A stretch of 64,000 nucleotides of DNA from Brienomyrus brachyistius (Eukaryota; Chordata; Actinopteri; Osteoglossiformes; Mormyridae): contig NC_064542.1 of NCBI RefSeq assembly GCF_023856365.1, forward strand, positions 16,158,863 to 16,222,862. Direction: 5' to 3'. The translations under genes and the position numbers were made by a program. The first letter of the stretch is position 1. Each line of letters opens with the position of its first letter. Below the pieces are notes generated by a model. It ran no database searches and was not told the origin of the DNA. It was given only the letters and a program-made list of their open reading frames with translations. Shown one piece after another: positions 1 through 12,204 of this stretch.

Positions 1-503
1 TACCATGTCGGACCGACTGACCCTAGGATTCTGACATCATGGGGTAGCCTGGTTTTTAGGCCATGATCGAGCCCTTAGTCTGCTCCTTCAGATTTGGAAG
101 ACAGAACTACCGCATTGCTGAGAAACAGTTTACTGGTAAATGATGAAACAGGAATTACAGTTCCTGTGCTATGGCTGTAATATCATGTAATATCAGTGAT
201 GGGCAGGGAGCCGCTAATCCACTAACCGCTGATCAACGACGCGAAGCTTTTTGTTAGTGGATCAGTGGTTCTGCTAACTTTGAAAACTGCTAGCCAACCA
301 ATTAGCTTCTGCTAAATTTAGTTCCGCTAACTGTAAAGCCGCTAACATTTTTTTCGCAGGTAGAGTAAATAAGGTTTAACGGTCAAAAGTGTTTGTAAAT
401 CCTAAAATCACACGTATTTGTCCAGTCTGTTGTAACCGTGTCTGCAACAGTATATCTGACACGCTGTTGGCTGACACATGACGTGATCGTTCGGTAACTT
501 TTC

Positions 504-580
504 GGATTTAAGGTAGTCTGGGCTAAATGTACGTGAATGAAGATAAAGTCCATTTAAACTGGGGTACCCTGAACAAAGCG
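504..580 (-). repeat. MITE fragment, same family as the copy at 40752-40922
   Basis: This segment, with GGATTTAAGGTAGTCTGGGC followed by an AAGTCCATTTAAACTGGGGTACC block, matches the reverse complement of the loop and arm of the complete hairpin element at 40752-40922, with scattered substitutions. It lacks the element's outer end. It lies head to head with the copy at 588-712. Confidence 0.5.
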
Positions 581-587
581 GAGAACT

Positions 588-712
588 GGGGCCTGTATCA
601 TGAAGCTGGATTTCATGCTTAGTCATATAACTTGTATGTCTTACTTTAAATAGTTTCAATCTTCTTTCACGTATATTTAGTCTAGACTACCTTAAATACA
701 ATAAGCTATGTA
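588..712 (+). repeat. MITE copy, forward orientation, same family as 40752-40922
   Basis: It begins GGGGCCTGTATCATGAAGC, corresponding to GTGGCCTGTACTACGAAGC at the start of the intact copy. It continues to an AGACTACCTTAAAT block that matches the distal arm of that copy. Sequence between the landmarks is considerably diverged, so this is an old insertion. A short frame running on the minus strand at 408-659 crosses both MITE copies and is not a gene. Confidence 0.5.
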
Positions 713-953
713 ATAATAATAATCGGTACTTTACTGATCCCCATGGGGAAATTCTCTTTACCCCTCCCCCAACATGCACTCCATAGGTGAGAGTAAGTTG
801 GCGGTGAAGGGCAGCCACCTGTAGCAGTGCCCAGGTAGCTGGGGGTTAAGGGCTTTGCTCAAGGACCCACAGACATGCCAAGGCTGCACTTGAAGCAGCA
901 ACCTTCTGATCACAGGCACAGAGGCTTAGCCCACTGAGCCATATTCTGCCGCA
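711..953 (-). mobile_element. tRNA-derived SINE
   Basis: Read on the minus strand it has a tRNA-like head: an A-box-like TGGCTCAGTGGGCTAAG (around 923-939), then GATCAGAAGGTTGCTGCTTCAAG, where the B box (GGTTCAAGCC in this kind of repeat) would lie. A conserved body follows (CTTGAGCAAAGCCCTTAACC), and it ends in an (ATT)n tail at about 711-724. This head-body-tail order is typical of fish tRNA-SINEs. The B box is degraded here. No clear target-site duplication was found. Confidence 0.6.
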
Positions 954-1504
954 GGGAAAGCTGGTTAAGCCAGGAATCCTGCTTTGGCCCCTGGTTATTT
1001 TCCTTCATTTTCCAGGTGTCTGATTGACAAACCTATAGACTAATAAAGAGCTGAGACCCTCCTTCGTAGTTCCGGGTAAATGGTGCCATGTTTGTAGTCC
1101 TCAAGCGGCTTCACTGAGGGCAACATGGGCCAGTTATGGAATGGGACCTCCGAGAAAAACTATTACATCCCGCAAACGGAATATCATTCAAAGAAAATTT
1201 ACTACTTCATTTTGTACAGAATCAAATGATTGCCAGTTGGGTAAGTCTTAAATACCCTCATGTAGTCACTGCAGCCCTGTGGAACTAAATTGCTAAACAG
1301 GTTAGAGCTCTCTCAAGGTATGGTATAAGGGTTTAAAAGCCCAAAACCAAACCAAAGCTAAATTCTTATGATAAAGGTTAGCAGCTAACATTTATCATTC
1401 GCAATTTATTGGCTTAACATCATCAAATTGAACTTCGGAGATAATAGATTAGCCTTTATCAAAGCTAACTTTTCAATTAGCTGTGCCCTGCACTGCGTAA
1501 TATC

Positions 1505-3249
1505 ATAGGATAAGGTAATGCCATGGTCTGTAGTAGGCAGGAAGTTGCATATTGAGTGTTTGAGATGGAAAATTCATTTCAGCAGTTCACCACATCTTTA
1601 CAATTATGTGGCCATATGTCTCTAACTTTTCAGGCAGGAGATGAACCAGAGTAATACTGTTTACCCCAGTTCGAAAAATAGGCATGAATTTGTTAGTGAG
1701 TCTTAATCAGAAAACAATCAGTTCCCTCTAAAACAGTTAGTTTTCCTAATTATACTAGCGGTGAAAGAAAAATAAATACTTTCCACATGAGACAAAAATA
1801 TATGGATGTGCTTCTGCATGTGAAATGATTTTCATTTGAGGGGTTATGTATCTCATTAAAAGAAATGAACATTCCGCATAAATTTCCGCATTATTGTCCA
1901 GTTAGAGTTTGGGATGGGAATTTCAAAGAAGATTCCAATAAATTTCCAATTTAGCAGAGTCATAGTCCTATGAGGATGTATTTCTTTGTTTGCCTGTTTG
2001 TTAGTACGCGTATGACGTGTTACACTATAGCTGGAGCCTGACTGACAGGTGGATGTGGGCCTTTGCTGCTGGCCAGTGCAGGCCTCCCATTGGTCAGAGG
2101 GTTCGCCCTGCAGCCCCGGCCACTCTGATGAAATTGAATTTCCTATGATGCTAACAGGAAGCCCCTCCATCTGCAGGATTCATTACGCTGGGAAGCCGCG
2201 CTGAAAATAGCACGCGGTCTGGCCCCGCTAGTTATTCAACGGCCTATCCGTGCTTAGTGACCCCCCTCCCCTCCCCCCCAAGTCATCACACCCCCGTTTT
2301 CATCATGAAAGGAAATGGAATCTGAGCTTCTTTGTTGACTCAGGCCTCACCTGCTTAAATGTCAGACTTCTTCCCGTCAGCCGTGGCCGACACCCAATGA
2401 TACTGTCCAATCGCGCTTTCTGGAAAATTCTCCCGCTTTTCTGAGCCCTCGCGTTGCGGTACTCTGTGTATAATTCACGTTATTTCGGTGTTTGTCAGTT
2501 GGTGCCATTATCCCCTCCCTCCTGGGTCTCTTTTCTGAACCTCAGCAGCAAAGACATATGCAGTCTTTCGCCGAGAGAATCGCAGGCCGTGGCTTGGTGC
2601 GTGCAGACGCCGTCACACGGGTATCGGGAACAGTGGTTATTACTATGCTGCCAGGGATATTCAGGGACTTTTCATTTAAAGAAGAGGGGAGAATAATTGT
2701 CTAAGCGTTCAGTTTGTCAATTAGCAGCCATTAGTACGATAAACTACACTATAACCTTAAGTTAGAATTCAGCACCAAATAGATTTTAACTTGCATTAGA
2801 TAAACAGAGGAAAATAACAAAAAATTGTGGAGTGTTTTTACTCAAACCTAATGGCATCCATTTAACACTTATACTTTACCATGTGCCTTCGCAGATAACT
2901 CCAACATTTACTGTGAAATATCAAGAGGCTATGCTAACTATCGCTAAGCGTGACAGGTGTATCAGAGCTACCTGTAGTTCGATTTTGCGTGTGTTTCATG
3001 GAAAAAGCAGCTGACTGACATTCTTGGGATGGCACTAAGAACTTATTCTCTTTTTTATAACGCAGCCTATAAAGACTTGTTTCCTTTTTTAAATACTAGA
3101 CACCCAGATGTCTTTTTAATGCATGGTAGCAATGCAAGCTGTTTGTATATGATGATGAGCAAACTGAAATGGTGAAATAGACTGAGAATCATTTAAGCTT
3201 GGTTTGTAGGGCCTTGACTCTGCGACATTCTCTGCTACATGTAGAAAAG
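1505..3249. other. No recognised feature
   Basis: Only short frames occur here (longest about 104 codons on the minus strand at 1856-2170), with no splice-site framing, domain motif or repeated homology that I recognise. 2090-2640 is more GC-rich than its surroundings and contains short C tracts (2261-2279). Nothing supports a gene. Confidence 0.5.
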
Positions 3250-3820
3250 GACAGTGATTGCCCTGTGTCCCCTGCCGCATTCCCTGTGTCCCCTACCGCA
3301 TTCCCTGTGTCCCTTCCTGCATTCCCTGTGTCCCCTCCTGCATTCCCTGTGTCCCCTGCTGCCTGACCTGTGTCCCCTGCCACATGTCCCGTGTCCCATC
3401 CTGCATTTCCTGTGTCCCTTCCCACATTCCCTGTATCTCCTCCCGCATTCCCTGTGTCCCCTCCTGCATGCCCTGTGTCCCATCCTGCATGCCCTGTGTC
3501 CCTTGCCGCATGCCCTGTGTCCCCTGCTGCCTGATCTGTGTCCCCTCCTGCATACCCTGTGTCCCTTGCCGCATGCCCTGTGTCCCCTGCTGCCTGATCT
3601 GTGTCCCCTCCTGCATGCCCTGTGTCCCATCCTGCATGCCCTGTGTCCCCTGCTGCCTGATCTGTGTCCCCTCCTGCATTCCCTGTGTCCCATCCTGCAT
3701 GCCCTGTGTCCCCTGCTGCCTGATCTGTGTCCCCTCCTGCATGCCCTGTGTCCCTTGCCGCATGCCCTGTGTCCCCTGCTGCCTGATCTGTGTCCCCTGC
3801 CGCATGCCCTGTGTTTCCTG
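3250..3820. repeat. Minisatellite, 21-bp unit, about 27 copies
   Basis: A tandem array of a 21-bp monomer of the form CCCTGTGTCCCCTGCCGCATT, with variants in the last half (CCTGCATTC, GCTGCCTGATC, CGCATGC). Since 21 is a multiple of 3 and the monomer is nearly stop-free in several frames, the array is open on both strands for 150-216 codons. Those frames encode only a seven-residue repeat (for example GHAAGDT on the minus strand). They have no coding-type divergence and are rejected as genes. The GCTGCCTGATCTGTGTCCC variant recurs at regular intervals from 3525 onward, indicating block duplication. Confidence 0.95.
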
Positions 3821-4773
3821 GGTTGGGATTTAGTTTCACAGCAACTCTGTACCAGAGAAAAAGTTCAGGAAGATGAATGGATAGATTCTTAGTTAACTTT
3901 TTCTTGAAAGTCTTTTTCCTGATTAATGTCAGCTTTAATTTATGTTTAATAATGGGAATGACCCTTTCCTTTCATCTGGTGTGTTATTATTCCACCACAT
4001 CATGTAGTTGGAGAGTACACACAGACCACATGCATGGTATTGGCGATGGAAATATCCAGATTGCATGCCTATTAATTTGCTCCATCAACCTGGAATGCAT
4101 GGTGTCTCAATCTTGAGTGAATCACCATTTTTTCTTACAAAAAAACTCTTTTATTTCTGTAGTTAGAAAGGCATAAAGAATACTAAGTGCTCTTTAATCG
4201 AGCCATACGTATAACTTCATATGCTGTGTTTTCCCTGCTGTTTGTAGCTTTGGGCAAATGAACGTGGCTATGTGTCCCGCTCACTTTCCGGTGTGTGATT
4301 TTAAAAATAGCAATTTAGCTGAAAGAAAGACAAATAAAGGGGGAAAGCAAATGAACAGGGAGCGATTCTTGTTAAATATGGAAGGAGAAGCCCTGCATTA
4401 TTCTGTGGGCTTTTCCCTACCAGGACGGTGTCTTCCGTCTGTTCCTTGCCACCTGTCCGCCTCTTTCAGGAAGGGACGGACAGTGTTTGCTGTTCACTTT
4501 CTTTGTGGTCTGGGGACTTGGTCTCCACGAGGCCTATAAGGATTAAAAATGGCAGATCTCAGGTGCCTGACCTTCTGAAGACTACACATTATGGCCCTTT
4601 CCTCATGGCGAGAGGCTTAATGATGCCGCTAACATTGCGGAGGTGTAATATAAGCCTGCGAGTTGATGACCTTGAGCAGAGCACAGATCATTGTTAGAAT
4701 GCAGGGTGTCCCGCCTCCCTTGCACCCCTTATTTAACGCGGAGACATTTGGCATCGGTGCTTGAATCTCACAA
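3821..4773. other. No recognised feature
   Basis: AT-rich from 3870 to 4300, then mixed composition. Short frames at 4258-4539 and 4428-4697 show no recognisable protein family. Confidence 0.5.
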
Positions 4774-4808
4774 TGTGTGTGTGTGTGTGTGTGTGTGTGG
4801 GGGGGGGG
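4774..4808. repeat. Compound (TG)n-(G)n microsatellite
   Basis: About twelve TG dinucleotides run directly into a G10 tract. The same (GT)n-to-poly(G) transition occurs at 8330-8374 and 17627-17675. Confidence 0.95.
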
Positions 4809-7800
4809 CTTCCCCATCCCTTTAGTCTTTTTGGGAGAATGAGCGGGGAAAACTCTGGTCGGGTCTGAGATTTTCCAAAGGCCATGTCTTTGGCTTCAAT
4901 ACCTTATAAACCATGAAAAATCTCAATCTCTTTGCACTGAAATGTGCTTCAAACGCACAGCAGAAGAGGGTGTGGGTTTGATTTCTGCAGCTGTACGGAC
5001 TTCTGTAAAGGAAAGCGGGGAGGTAAATACGTCACACAGAGGTATGAACCCAGAATGGCTGCCTCAGGGATTTGTGTCTCTATACCTGGGTGTCTGTGTT
5101 TATAGAATCCCCCCTTCACCACTACAGATGAGTTATCAGCTATTTGCTGAAAGTGCACTGGACTGTTTACCCAGGAGAAAGAAAAGAGTGGAAACAGACT
5201 TTTGTGAATCTTTTAGTCAACGCTGTGATGCTGCAGAGCCTGGGGCCTGTCTCCAGGGGGGGGGGGGCGGTGGGGGCAGCTGCTACCCAGGGTGTTTGGG
5301 TCCCATGATGTACTTGGTGCTCATTGGACACCAATGAGTCGCTGGTCATGCCTCCTGCCTCCTGTGCCATGTCCTCCTGCTGTGCTGAGTTACCTGAGCA
5401 AATGAGGCCCGATCACATTCTCACTGTTAGTGTTTCTAATTCAACACATTAAAGGGACAGACGAAGCGAAGGAGGTGGTTGTTAAGGTCTGAAGGCCGTC
5501 GGCACATTCTGACGCCTTCGAGACGAATGAGAGAGTCGTGGTGACCCTTGGGGGTGGTCAGATCTCCAAGCTTCCGGAAAGTTCCAGTCAGCGTTTACTG
5601 CAGCCTACTGTTTATTATTCGCATAGAATTGTGAGTACGGTACAGAATTACGGGGGAACCAAGAATTCTGGATTTATTAATGTGATAATTTCAATAAATG
5701 CCCAATAAGGTTTTTTTGTTAGTATTTAGTTCCCATTATAGGGAAATGTTTAGTAAATCGGCCTATGAGGTGAGTGGGATAGACAACAAAATCTGTCCTC
5801 CGTGATGCCAGGATGGCAGAAAGGCATGATGTCATCGCACACAGAATGTCAAGGCCAGGATCATCTCTCAGGAAGACGTCCATGTTGAAGGTTCCCTGGC
5901 AAACGAGGCTGTATCATTATCTATGTTTGTGACAAACGCTTGTCCATCTTACAGCTAAGAGGTTATTTACTTGAAAGGCTTCCCCTGTTTGGGCAGTGGT
6001 CAGCTCCCCGCATCTGTCTGAGTATAAAGCTGAATAGCTTCGGGCTGTCGGTGAGGGGGGTTAGCACAGGGGTCGCCGACGGAAACGGGCGATGGGAGCT
6101 ATCCTGGGAATCCGTGTTCAGAATAGGATGGACGGTGACACAAGAAGATGCAGGTTTGCCAGTTATATGCAGGTAGCGGGGCAGGAATACCAGAGTTAGG
6201 AGAGCTGAAGTTGAACAGGAGCCAATGCTCAGGGAGAGGGGAGGCAGGAAAATGTATTAGCAGGGAAAAGGAAATGACTTATTAAAAATACACACAGAGA
6301 GCTGGTAAATGTGGTCCGGGGGCTGCTTTGGACCGAGGGTTCCGAGTGAGGGGCGTTTGGACTTCAGATTAGGCCTGATTGGATCATTAGGACTGGACAC
6401 ACCAGGGCATGGGGCAATGGCCTGGGGGCAGAAATTTAATGGGCTCCCAGCACAAAGCCCCCCAGCAGGGAGAGCACCAGCCAGTGGATTGATGGGGGGG
6501 GCATAAGGTGAGGGGTCTGGGTTAAGGGTAATTAGAGCGAGCAGGAGATTTGCATGAAGCGGGAAAAAAAGAAATAGTGTTAATTTCTAACACCTCCCTT
6601 GCCACAGGCACGCAGCGCTGCCCCCTACGTCTCGCAGGGTATATGGCTGGAAAGGTGAGGAGCCCCCTTGATGGGTAAATGAGTGCTGACCTTTGGCTCT
6701 GCCAGTCTCTGTGATCCCGTAATGGCCACTTTGGGCAGCCGCCGACCCCATGGCGACACTTTTAATGATGCCACCTCTCTACACATTGCGTCACTACAAA
6801 AATAAAAAGGACCAGGAAACTGTATTCAAGAGGCAGCCAATCCCGAGCCGTGACAAAGTAAGAAACACCAAAGAGGAGAATGAGGGCCTTTCAGGTACAA
6901 AACCAGCTTCGGCTGAATTGTTTAGAGCAATCCTGGGCTGCTGGTCATTATAACCGCGCCAATCGGGGAGGTCTCTTTGTCTGCCTAAACAAAGGACAGG
7001 CTTGCTTGGGTCGGTACAGAACGGCGGGCTGGGATGAAGCGCCGTCTAATGTAGAGCCGCAAAAGCCCTTAATTCTGGCCCGTGTTTGCTTTGGGGCTCT
7101 TATTTTAGCATTAAGGAGCCTGTTCCCCCCTGATCGCAGCCCCCAGCCAGAGGCAGGATCTATATGTAAAGATGGAGTCGCACCCTGCAGATGAATACAG
7201 GTAGAAAATGGGGGAGGGGGGCCTCCAGTCAGAAAGAGGGAAAAAGTAATCCGACAAGACTCTGGGTACAGGGTGGTAGCCTGTCACTCACAACCCCCCC
7301 CCCGCTGCCGACACCACCAGCACCGGCGGCGGGACCCGATCCTCACCGTGAAAGGATGTGGCTGTCTGTTAGAGCCCTAGCAAACCGCCCCCCCCCCCCC
7401 CCCCCAACCCCCCCGCCCCGGATCTGTGGGCTGGTGGGCGTCTACCTATCATAGGCAGCTCTGTAATTATTTTGCCTTTTTTCATTGAACGGCGTCTTTG
7501 GTCTGCGCTATTAAAACACACCTTTCAGAAGAACACGGCTTTCTGCCGTCAAACCTCAAATCACGTCTCCAGATTCTTCAAATGTTTCTGTTATGGTGGA
7601 TAACAGAAGAGGACAGATATTTTTACACACAGCCCTGTTTTAATGTTTTACCAGGCAGACATGGTTAGTGGGGGGCTGCTCCAATTTCAGGTGTGACACC
7701 ATCTCTGTCCATGATCTCTGACAGGGGCTTTGAACCTGCAGAGTGAGCTGCCTGTCAGTGTCACTCTGGCTGAAGACACAATCTAGGCAGAAGCTTCTAG

Positions 7801-8084
7801 AAATTGACTGTAATACTGAGCAGGATGACCCTGAAGATTGGCGAAAGTGACGATGGTCTCCAGGCTGTGCACATGTGCTTAGATTAGGCCATCTGAAAGC
7901 CGGGCTTGTAACAGTCAGTGACCAAATATGCAGGGGGGTTTGATGGAGGTATGGGGGGCGGGGGCGGGCTGGGGACACAGTGTGTAATTTGTGTCACCTT
8001 TCATTACTGTCCCTGTCAGTCTGCTGTTGTGATTTACGGGTGAATAGATTATCTGCTGTGTGTTTGTATGTGGCCTATATATTA
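4809..8084. other. No recognised gene; several homopolymer tracts
   Basis: Mixed unique-looking sequence. Contains a G12 tract at 5256-5267, a C tract near 7291-7302, and C18 at 7388-7405. Short frames (maximum about 131 codons at 4942-5337) cross the G tract and are not credible. I see no RNA gene. Confidence 0.5.
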
Positions 8085-8330
8085 CATTGTGGGAACCAGA
8101 TGTCCCCCACAAAAACCTGTTATTCTGATGTTGTGAGGACCATTTTTCAGGTCCCCACAAAGATCTGTGAATGCAATCAAAAAACAAAAAACTGCCAAAA
8201 GTCCCATATTTAGTTTGTTTACTTATGGTTAAGGTCAGGGCTGGGTTAGGGTTAGGGTTACAGCTGTCATGTTGGGGTTAGAGTTTCCCCCATAGAGTGG
8301 AGAGTCATCACAAAGATAATTAGAAGCCTG
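8085..8330 (+). repeat. Fish-type interspersed repeat with TTAGGG-like block
   Basis: Begins near CATTGTGGGAACCAGATGTCCCC, continues with a GTGAGGACCATTTTTCAGGTCCCCACAA-type segment and GTCCCATATTTAGTTTGTTTACTTATGGTTAAGG, then GGGTTAGGGTTAGGGTTA and a remnant ending near AAGCCTGTGTG. I recall this order of blocks from a repeat common in teleost genomes that also usually ends at a (TG)n tract, as it does here. The mobility class is not known to me. Confidence 0.55.
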
Positions 8331-8338
8331 TGTGTGTG

Positions 8339-8369
<31 letters not shown>

Positions 8370-8374
8370 GGGGG
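8330..8374. repeat. Compound (GT)n-(G)22 microsatellite
   Basis: An imperfect GT run leads into 22 consecutive G residues (8353-8374), directly downstream of the interspersed repeat. Confidence 0.95.
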
Positions 8375-9133
8375 TATAGAGAAATTAAAGGTCTTCCTGT
8401 CTTGCCTTTTTGTTTTCATATCGTCTGCAAACAGGAGAAATTGCTAGGCAGATTTTTTTTTCTTTTATCATTATTTTCTGGTGACAGGGAGGGTGAAGAT
8501 TATTTGTGTTCTTTTTGTAAACTCGAGTAGGAATGGCAACTGACTGACATCCTGCTGAGGAATGGTGGATTCACGGTCCCCGTTTGTCCTGCGGCACTCA
8601 GAGCGGCTGAGTGTTCTGGCAAAAGGTATCTGGCAACAGGCATTGGTCAGGCCGCCGTGCGGGGCAGCACTCAGAACCTGTCTGACCCTCCCGCTGTTCC
8701 CCTCAGGCATCTGAGATGCGTTAAGCCGCACGTTTGTGGACAGCACTCAGCTCTGCTGTACAGTCAACATGGCAGTCACGCATCACTGTGGTGACACCGG
8801 CGCTACGGCTCGCTCGCCCTGCCATCTCGCCAGTCCCCCTTATCATTTCTGACTCCAGAAACTCGTCGCAGAGAATTCCCCCATATTGTAGTAGGGGACA
8901 CAAGCAGTGTTTGTTAAAGAGAATGTGATTCAGGACAGATATCCTTACATCAGGCTCCTACTTCATCTGGCAGCGCATGGGAAGCTCTGTTTCTGGAATT
9001 CCTACAATGTGCCATTTCCAGTGGCATTATGTGTGTATGAGCCACACATAATGCATGTGAACTCAACACATACTCAACACAAACTCAACACATACTCAAC
9101 GTGTGGTTGGCCAGGAACCCAGCAGCTTGCCAT
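8375..9133. other. No recognised gene; small CTCAACACA repeat
   Basis: Unique-looking DNA with overlapping short frames only. At about 9061-9101 the word ACTCAACACA(T/A) is repeated four times, immediately upstream of the 55-bp minisatellite. Confidence 0.5.
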
Positions 9134-9412
9134 GGATGTAACAGGGAAACACAGACTGGGCCTTACTGGGACGGCAGCAGCTCATCATGGATGTAACTGG
9201 GAAACACAGACTGGGCCTTACTGGGACGCCAGCAGCTCATCATGAATGTAACTGGAAAACAGACTGGGCCTTACTGGGGCACCAGCCGCTACCCTTGGAT
9301 GTAACTGGAAAACACAGACTGGGCCTTACTGGGGCACCAGCCGCTACCCATGGATGTAACTGGAAAACACAGACTGGGCCTTACTGGGGCACCAGCCGCT
9401 ACCCATGGGTGT
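9134..9412. repeat. Minisatellite, 55-bp unit, about 5 copies
   Basis: Unit begins GGATGTAACTGGAAAACACA and includes GACTGGGCCTTACTGGG. Copies start near 9134, 9189, 9244, 9297 and 9352, with a partial copy at 9407. The first two carry GCAGCTCATCAT, while the last three carry CCGCTACCC, so two subtypes have been amplified side by side. The short frames through it (up to 112 codons) are repeat readings, not genes. Confidence 0.95.
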
Positions 9413-11323
9413 GACTTTTACCCCCCCAACACCCAATCAGCACGCACTGCCCTTGCTGAAGGTTATCTGAGGCGGAGGAGGGGGGAAATCAGTCCGGCCC
9501 AGCAAATGATGCGAGAAAACGAAAATCAGCCATCAATAGGATTCTATTTACCCCGTTCTGAGCTGCATGTAGCCTGGGGGGGCACGGCTGTGTGATTATC
9601 CACGCCCATGTAACCCCCCCCCTAGCACCAAGCCCACCTCCCCCCCTTCCGAGCTGCTCCAGATCAGACACACAGCACAAATCGCCGCTGAGCCCCTGTG
9701 TACCGTACCTCAGGAGGCCTGGTGAGCATCACCGTCACAGCCGATTGCCGTCAGGGGCGGGGTTGGGCTGCACAAGCTCCGGCCCAAATATGCAAATGGC
9801 CAGGATGCCCTTTAAGTGATTCACTGCTTCAGGAATCGAGAAAGTGAAGCGGGGGCAGCTGGAAGGTACATGCAGGTATTTAAGCGCCAGTTCAAGGTAT
9901 CGCCACAAGGACTGAGCACCATCCTCCCAAACAGACCTTCTTAAACGGAGCCGGTCGTGGCCTGCCCTCCAGCCAAAGGCTAAATCTGCTGGAATTTAGC
10001 CGTGTGTGCAGTGAAGGCAGGCCTCTCATGCAACACCATGTAATATAATCTCACGCCACGATAAGACCTCACGCTCTCAAAGGGCCCAGTACAATAGCGT
10101 AAACAAAACGCTGCCTCGCAGAGACACATTCATCCGCGCTGGCTCTCTCGGGTCCCTTATCGATGCCTGACCGGGTCCGTCCATGTGCCGTCCACAGGGA
10201 CTGTGCCTATTCTCCACACTGCCACGTCATCCTGGGCTAGTAGCACTTCCTCAGTTTATTATCTGTATTGGCTGCCATTGGTTTCTGGATTTTTCACAGC
10301 TTGACACCTGTCTTCCATAACAGAGAGTTTCTCATGCTCTGTCTTCTGGGAAGGAGGAATTCAGTTGCTGACAGTAAAATTACCAGTCACATTTCTTACT
10401 TACTTTCTTACGCAACTTACTGAGCCAGAATGAAATTTGGATAGGTGCATATATAAATGCAGCAAGCATAAAAAGACGTGGGTACTAAAAATGCCAAAAA
10501 AAAGATTATTTATTAATTAAATGAATGATCAATAATACAATAACAATGAAGGTAACCATATATCCAGTATATATAATCGGGCATTTGATAAAAAAAGCAG
10601 TGAATTGTAAAAATAAATCATGTGAACAATAACTGAGTGGATATTTGAGGAAAATTTGAACAGCTTTCATTTTGTAATGCAAACACTGTTGTTCTTATCT
10701 CCGTTGAGTTATTCAGCATGCAGAGAAGCGTATTTGTTTAATTCATAGATTTTACAAAACACAAAGGTTTTTCTTTCAAAAGGATGGCTATCTGCTATGA
10801 TGGAGCAGGAAGATTTAAATGAATATGCAGATTAAGGTGTTTTAGTTTTTTTTATTCCAGGGGGTATAGTGATGTGAAGCGGCAGTAAAGGAAGTGAAGT
10901 TGTTGGGAGTCGCATGGAAAAGAGAAAGCAAGGCTAATGGATGTGATGTGGAGGAAAGTCACGGAGACCGTGGATGGAGCCCTGAGGAACTGCCGCTGCA
11001 GAGGCAATGCGAGTCATGGGAGGTGGATGCAGGTCAGCAGTATCCCACTAGAGAGGTTCTGGGACACACAACCCCTGAGGTACTACAAGGTTATTAAGCT
11101 CAGCACTGCGCTGGTGACTCTCAGTGGAGATCAGTTGCTGTAGAGGGTCTAGAAAATTAAGTGCTTAAGATCAAGGGTGTCAGACAGGAAAACAAAGATG
11201 AGGAAACAATTTTAAATGTATCTGAGATGGAAGGGAGAAAGAAATTTGAGAAGGAGTTAGAAAATGCCTAGGGCTGATATCGGTACTCAAAGTCTGATAT
11301 TTTAGCTAAGAATGTAAGGGACT
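9413..11323. other. No recognised feature
   Basis: GC-rich to about 10250, then AT-rich (10430-10720). Contains an octamer ATGCAAAT at 9790-9797, which may be chance. Two overlapping short frames at 10894-11143 show no recognisable domain. Confidence 0.45.
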
Positions 11324-11745
11324 AGGTAACCATATTGAACAGTGGAATGTAAGGGAGGCAGCATTGATCACGAGGTGTAGAGCAGAATTGGGTAACCGTA
11401 CCTAACGGTAGAATGTAAGGGAGGCAGCACTGATCACGAGGTGTGGAGCGGAACTGGGTAACCGTATTAAACCGTGGAATGTAAGGGAGGCAGCATTGAT
11501 CACGAGGTGTGGAGCGGAACCAGGTATCTGTACCTAACGGTGGAATGTAAGGGAGGCAGCACTGACCACGAGGTGTGGAGCGGAACCGGGTAATGGAACC
11601 TAACAGTGGAATGTAAGGCAGGCAGCACTGATCACGATGTGTGGAGCAGAACCACATAATTGTATCGAACGGTAGAATGTATGGGAGGCAGCACTGGTCA
11701 CGAAGTGTGGAGCGGAACCGGGTGACCATACGGTCGAATGTAAGG
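11324..11745. repeat. Minisatellite, 66-bp unit, about 6 copies
   Basis: Unit contains GAATGTAAGGGAGGCAGCA and GATCACGAGGTGTGGAGCGG. Copy starts at 11390 and 11456 define the 66-bp period. The minus-strand frame of about 135 codons is open because 66 is a multiple of 3; it reads a 22-residue repeat containing DQCCLPYI and is not regarded as a gene. Divergence among copies is moderate, mostly in the CCTAACGGT segment. Confidence 0.93.
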
Positions 11746-12204
11746 TTTGAATGGGACAGATGGGTTGTTGCCTGTTAGAGAAAGCAGGGCAATGGAGATG
11801 GTGGAGGGAGAAGAAGCTTAACATGAAGGCTTACATAAAGTGCTGAAGGATGCACATTCTAATACTATTAGTGCCCAGTAGTTCTGGGAAGCCATCGCAG
11901 GTACAGTGGAGAAGGAGGAGGTCAGCAGGGGGATAAAAAGCGAGGATTAAGTAGAGAAAAGTTTGCAAGGGTTTTTATTTCAAATTCTGATGAGATAAGC
12001 CCTGACAGAGATGGCGGGGGGTAAGAACAAATCAGCAGGTGTTGGGGTCACAGGATCGCTTTTCTGGTAGATCACAGTTTGGCTTCTCCTGCACTTCAAG
12101 GGGGAGAAGACCAAATGAGGGGGGGCTGAAGTGATGGTGAGAGGAGGGTCCTGCAGGAGGAGATGTGGGAGGGAGGACAGGAGTTTGGTCAGAGTGTGTG
12201 GGCC
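11746..12204. other. No recognised feature
   Basis: Purine-rich on the plus strand at 11760-11960 and 12110-12180. No gene, RNA or repeat that I can name. Confidence 0.4.

Larger units (their letters stand above)
195..1496. mobile_element. hAT-like DNA transposon, non-autonomous, with nested insertions
   Basis: The interval is bounded by identical 8-bp direct repeats GTAATATC at 187-194 and 1497-1504, the target-site length made by hAT transposases. The ends are imperfect inverted repeats: AGTGATGGGCAG at the left, and GCAGTGCAGGGCAC when the right end is read on the minus strand. Both terminal zones (about 205-360 and 1375-1490) are rich in GCTAA/TTAGC words. No transposase frame is visible. 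The middle holds later insertions (two MITE copies at 504-712 and a tRNA-SINE at 711-953); 954-1374 shows nothing recognisable. The element boundaries are an inference from the TSD and termini; the exact family is not identified. Confidence 0.55.

Noticed and set aside
3189..3892. Frames of 150-216 codons with GDTGHA-type repeats resembling pentapeptide or ice-binding style proteins
   Set aside because: The period is 21 bp and the array is open in several frames on both strands. No signal peptide or conserved flanking coding sequence.
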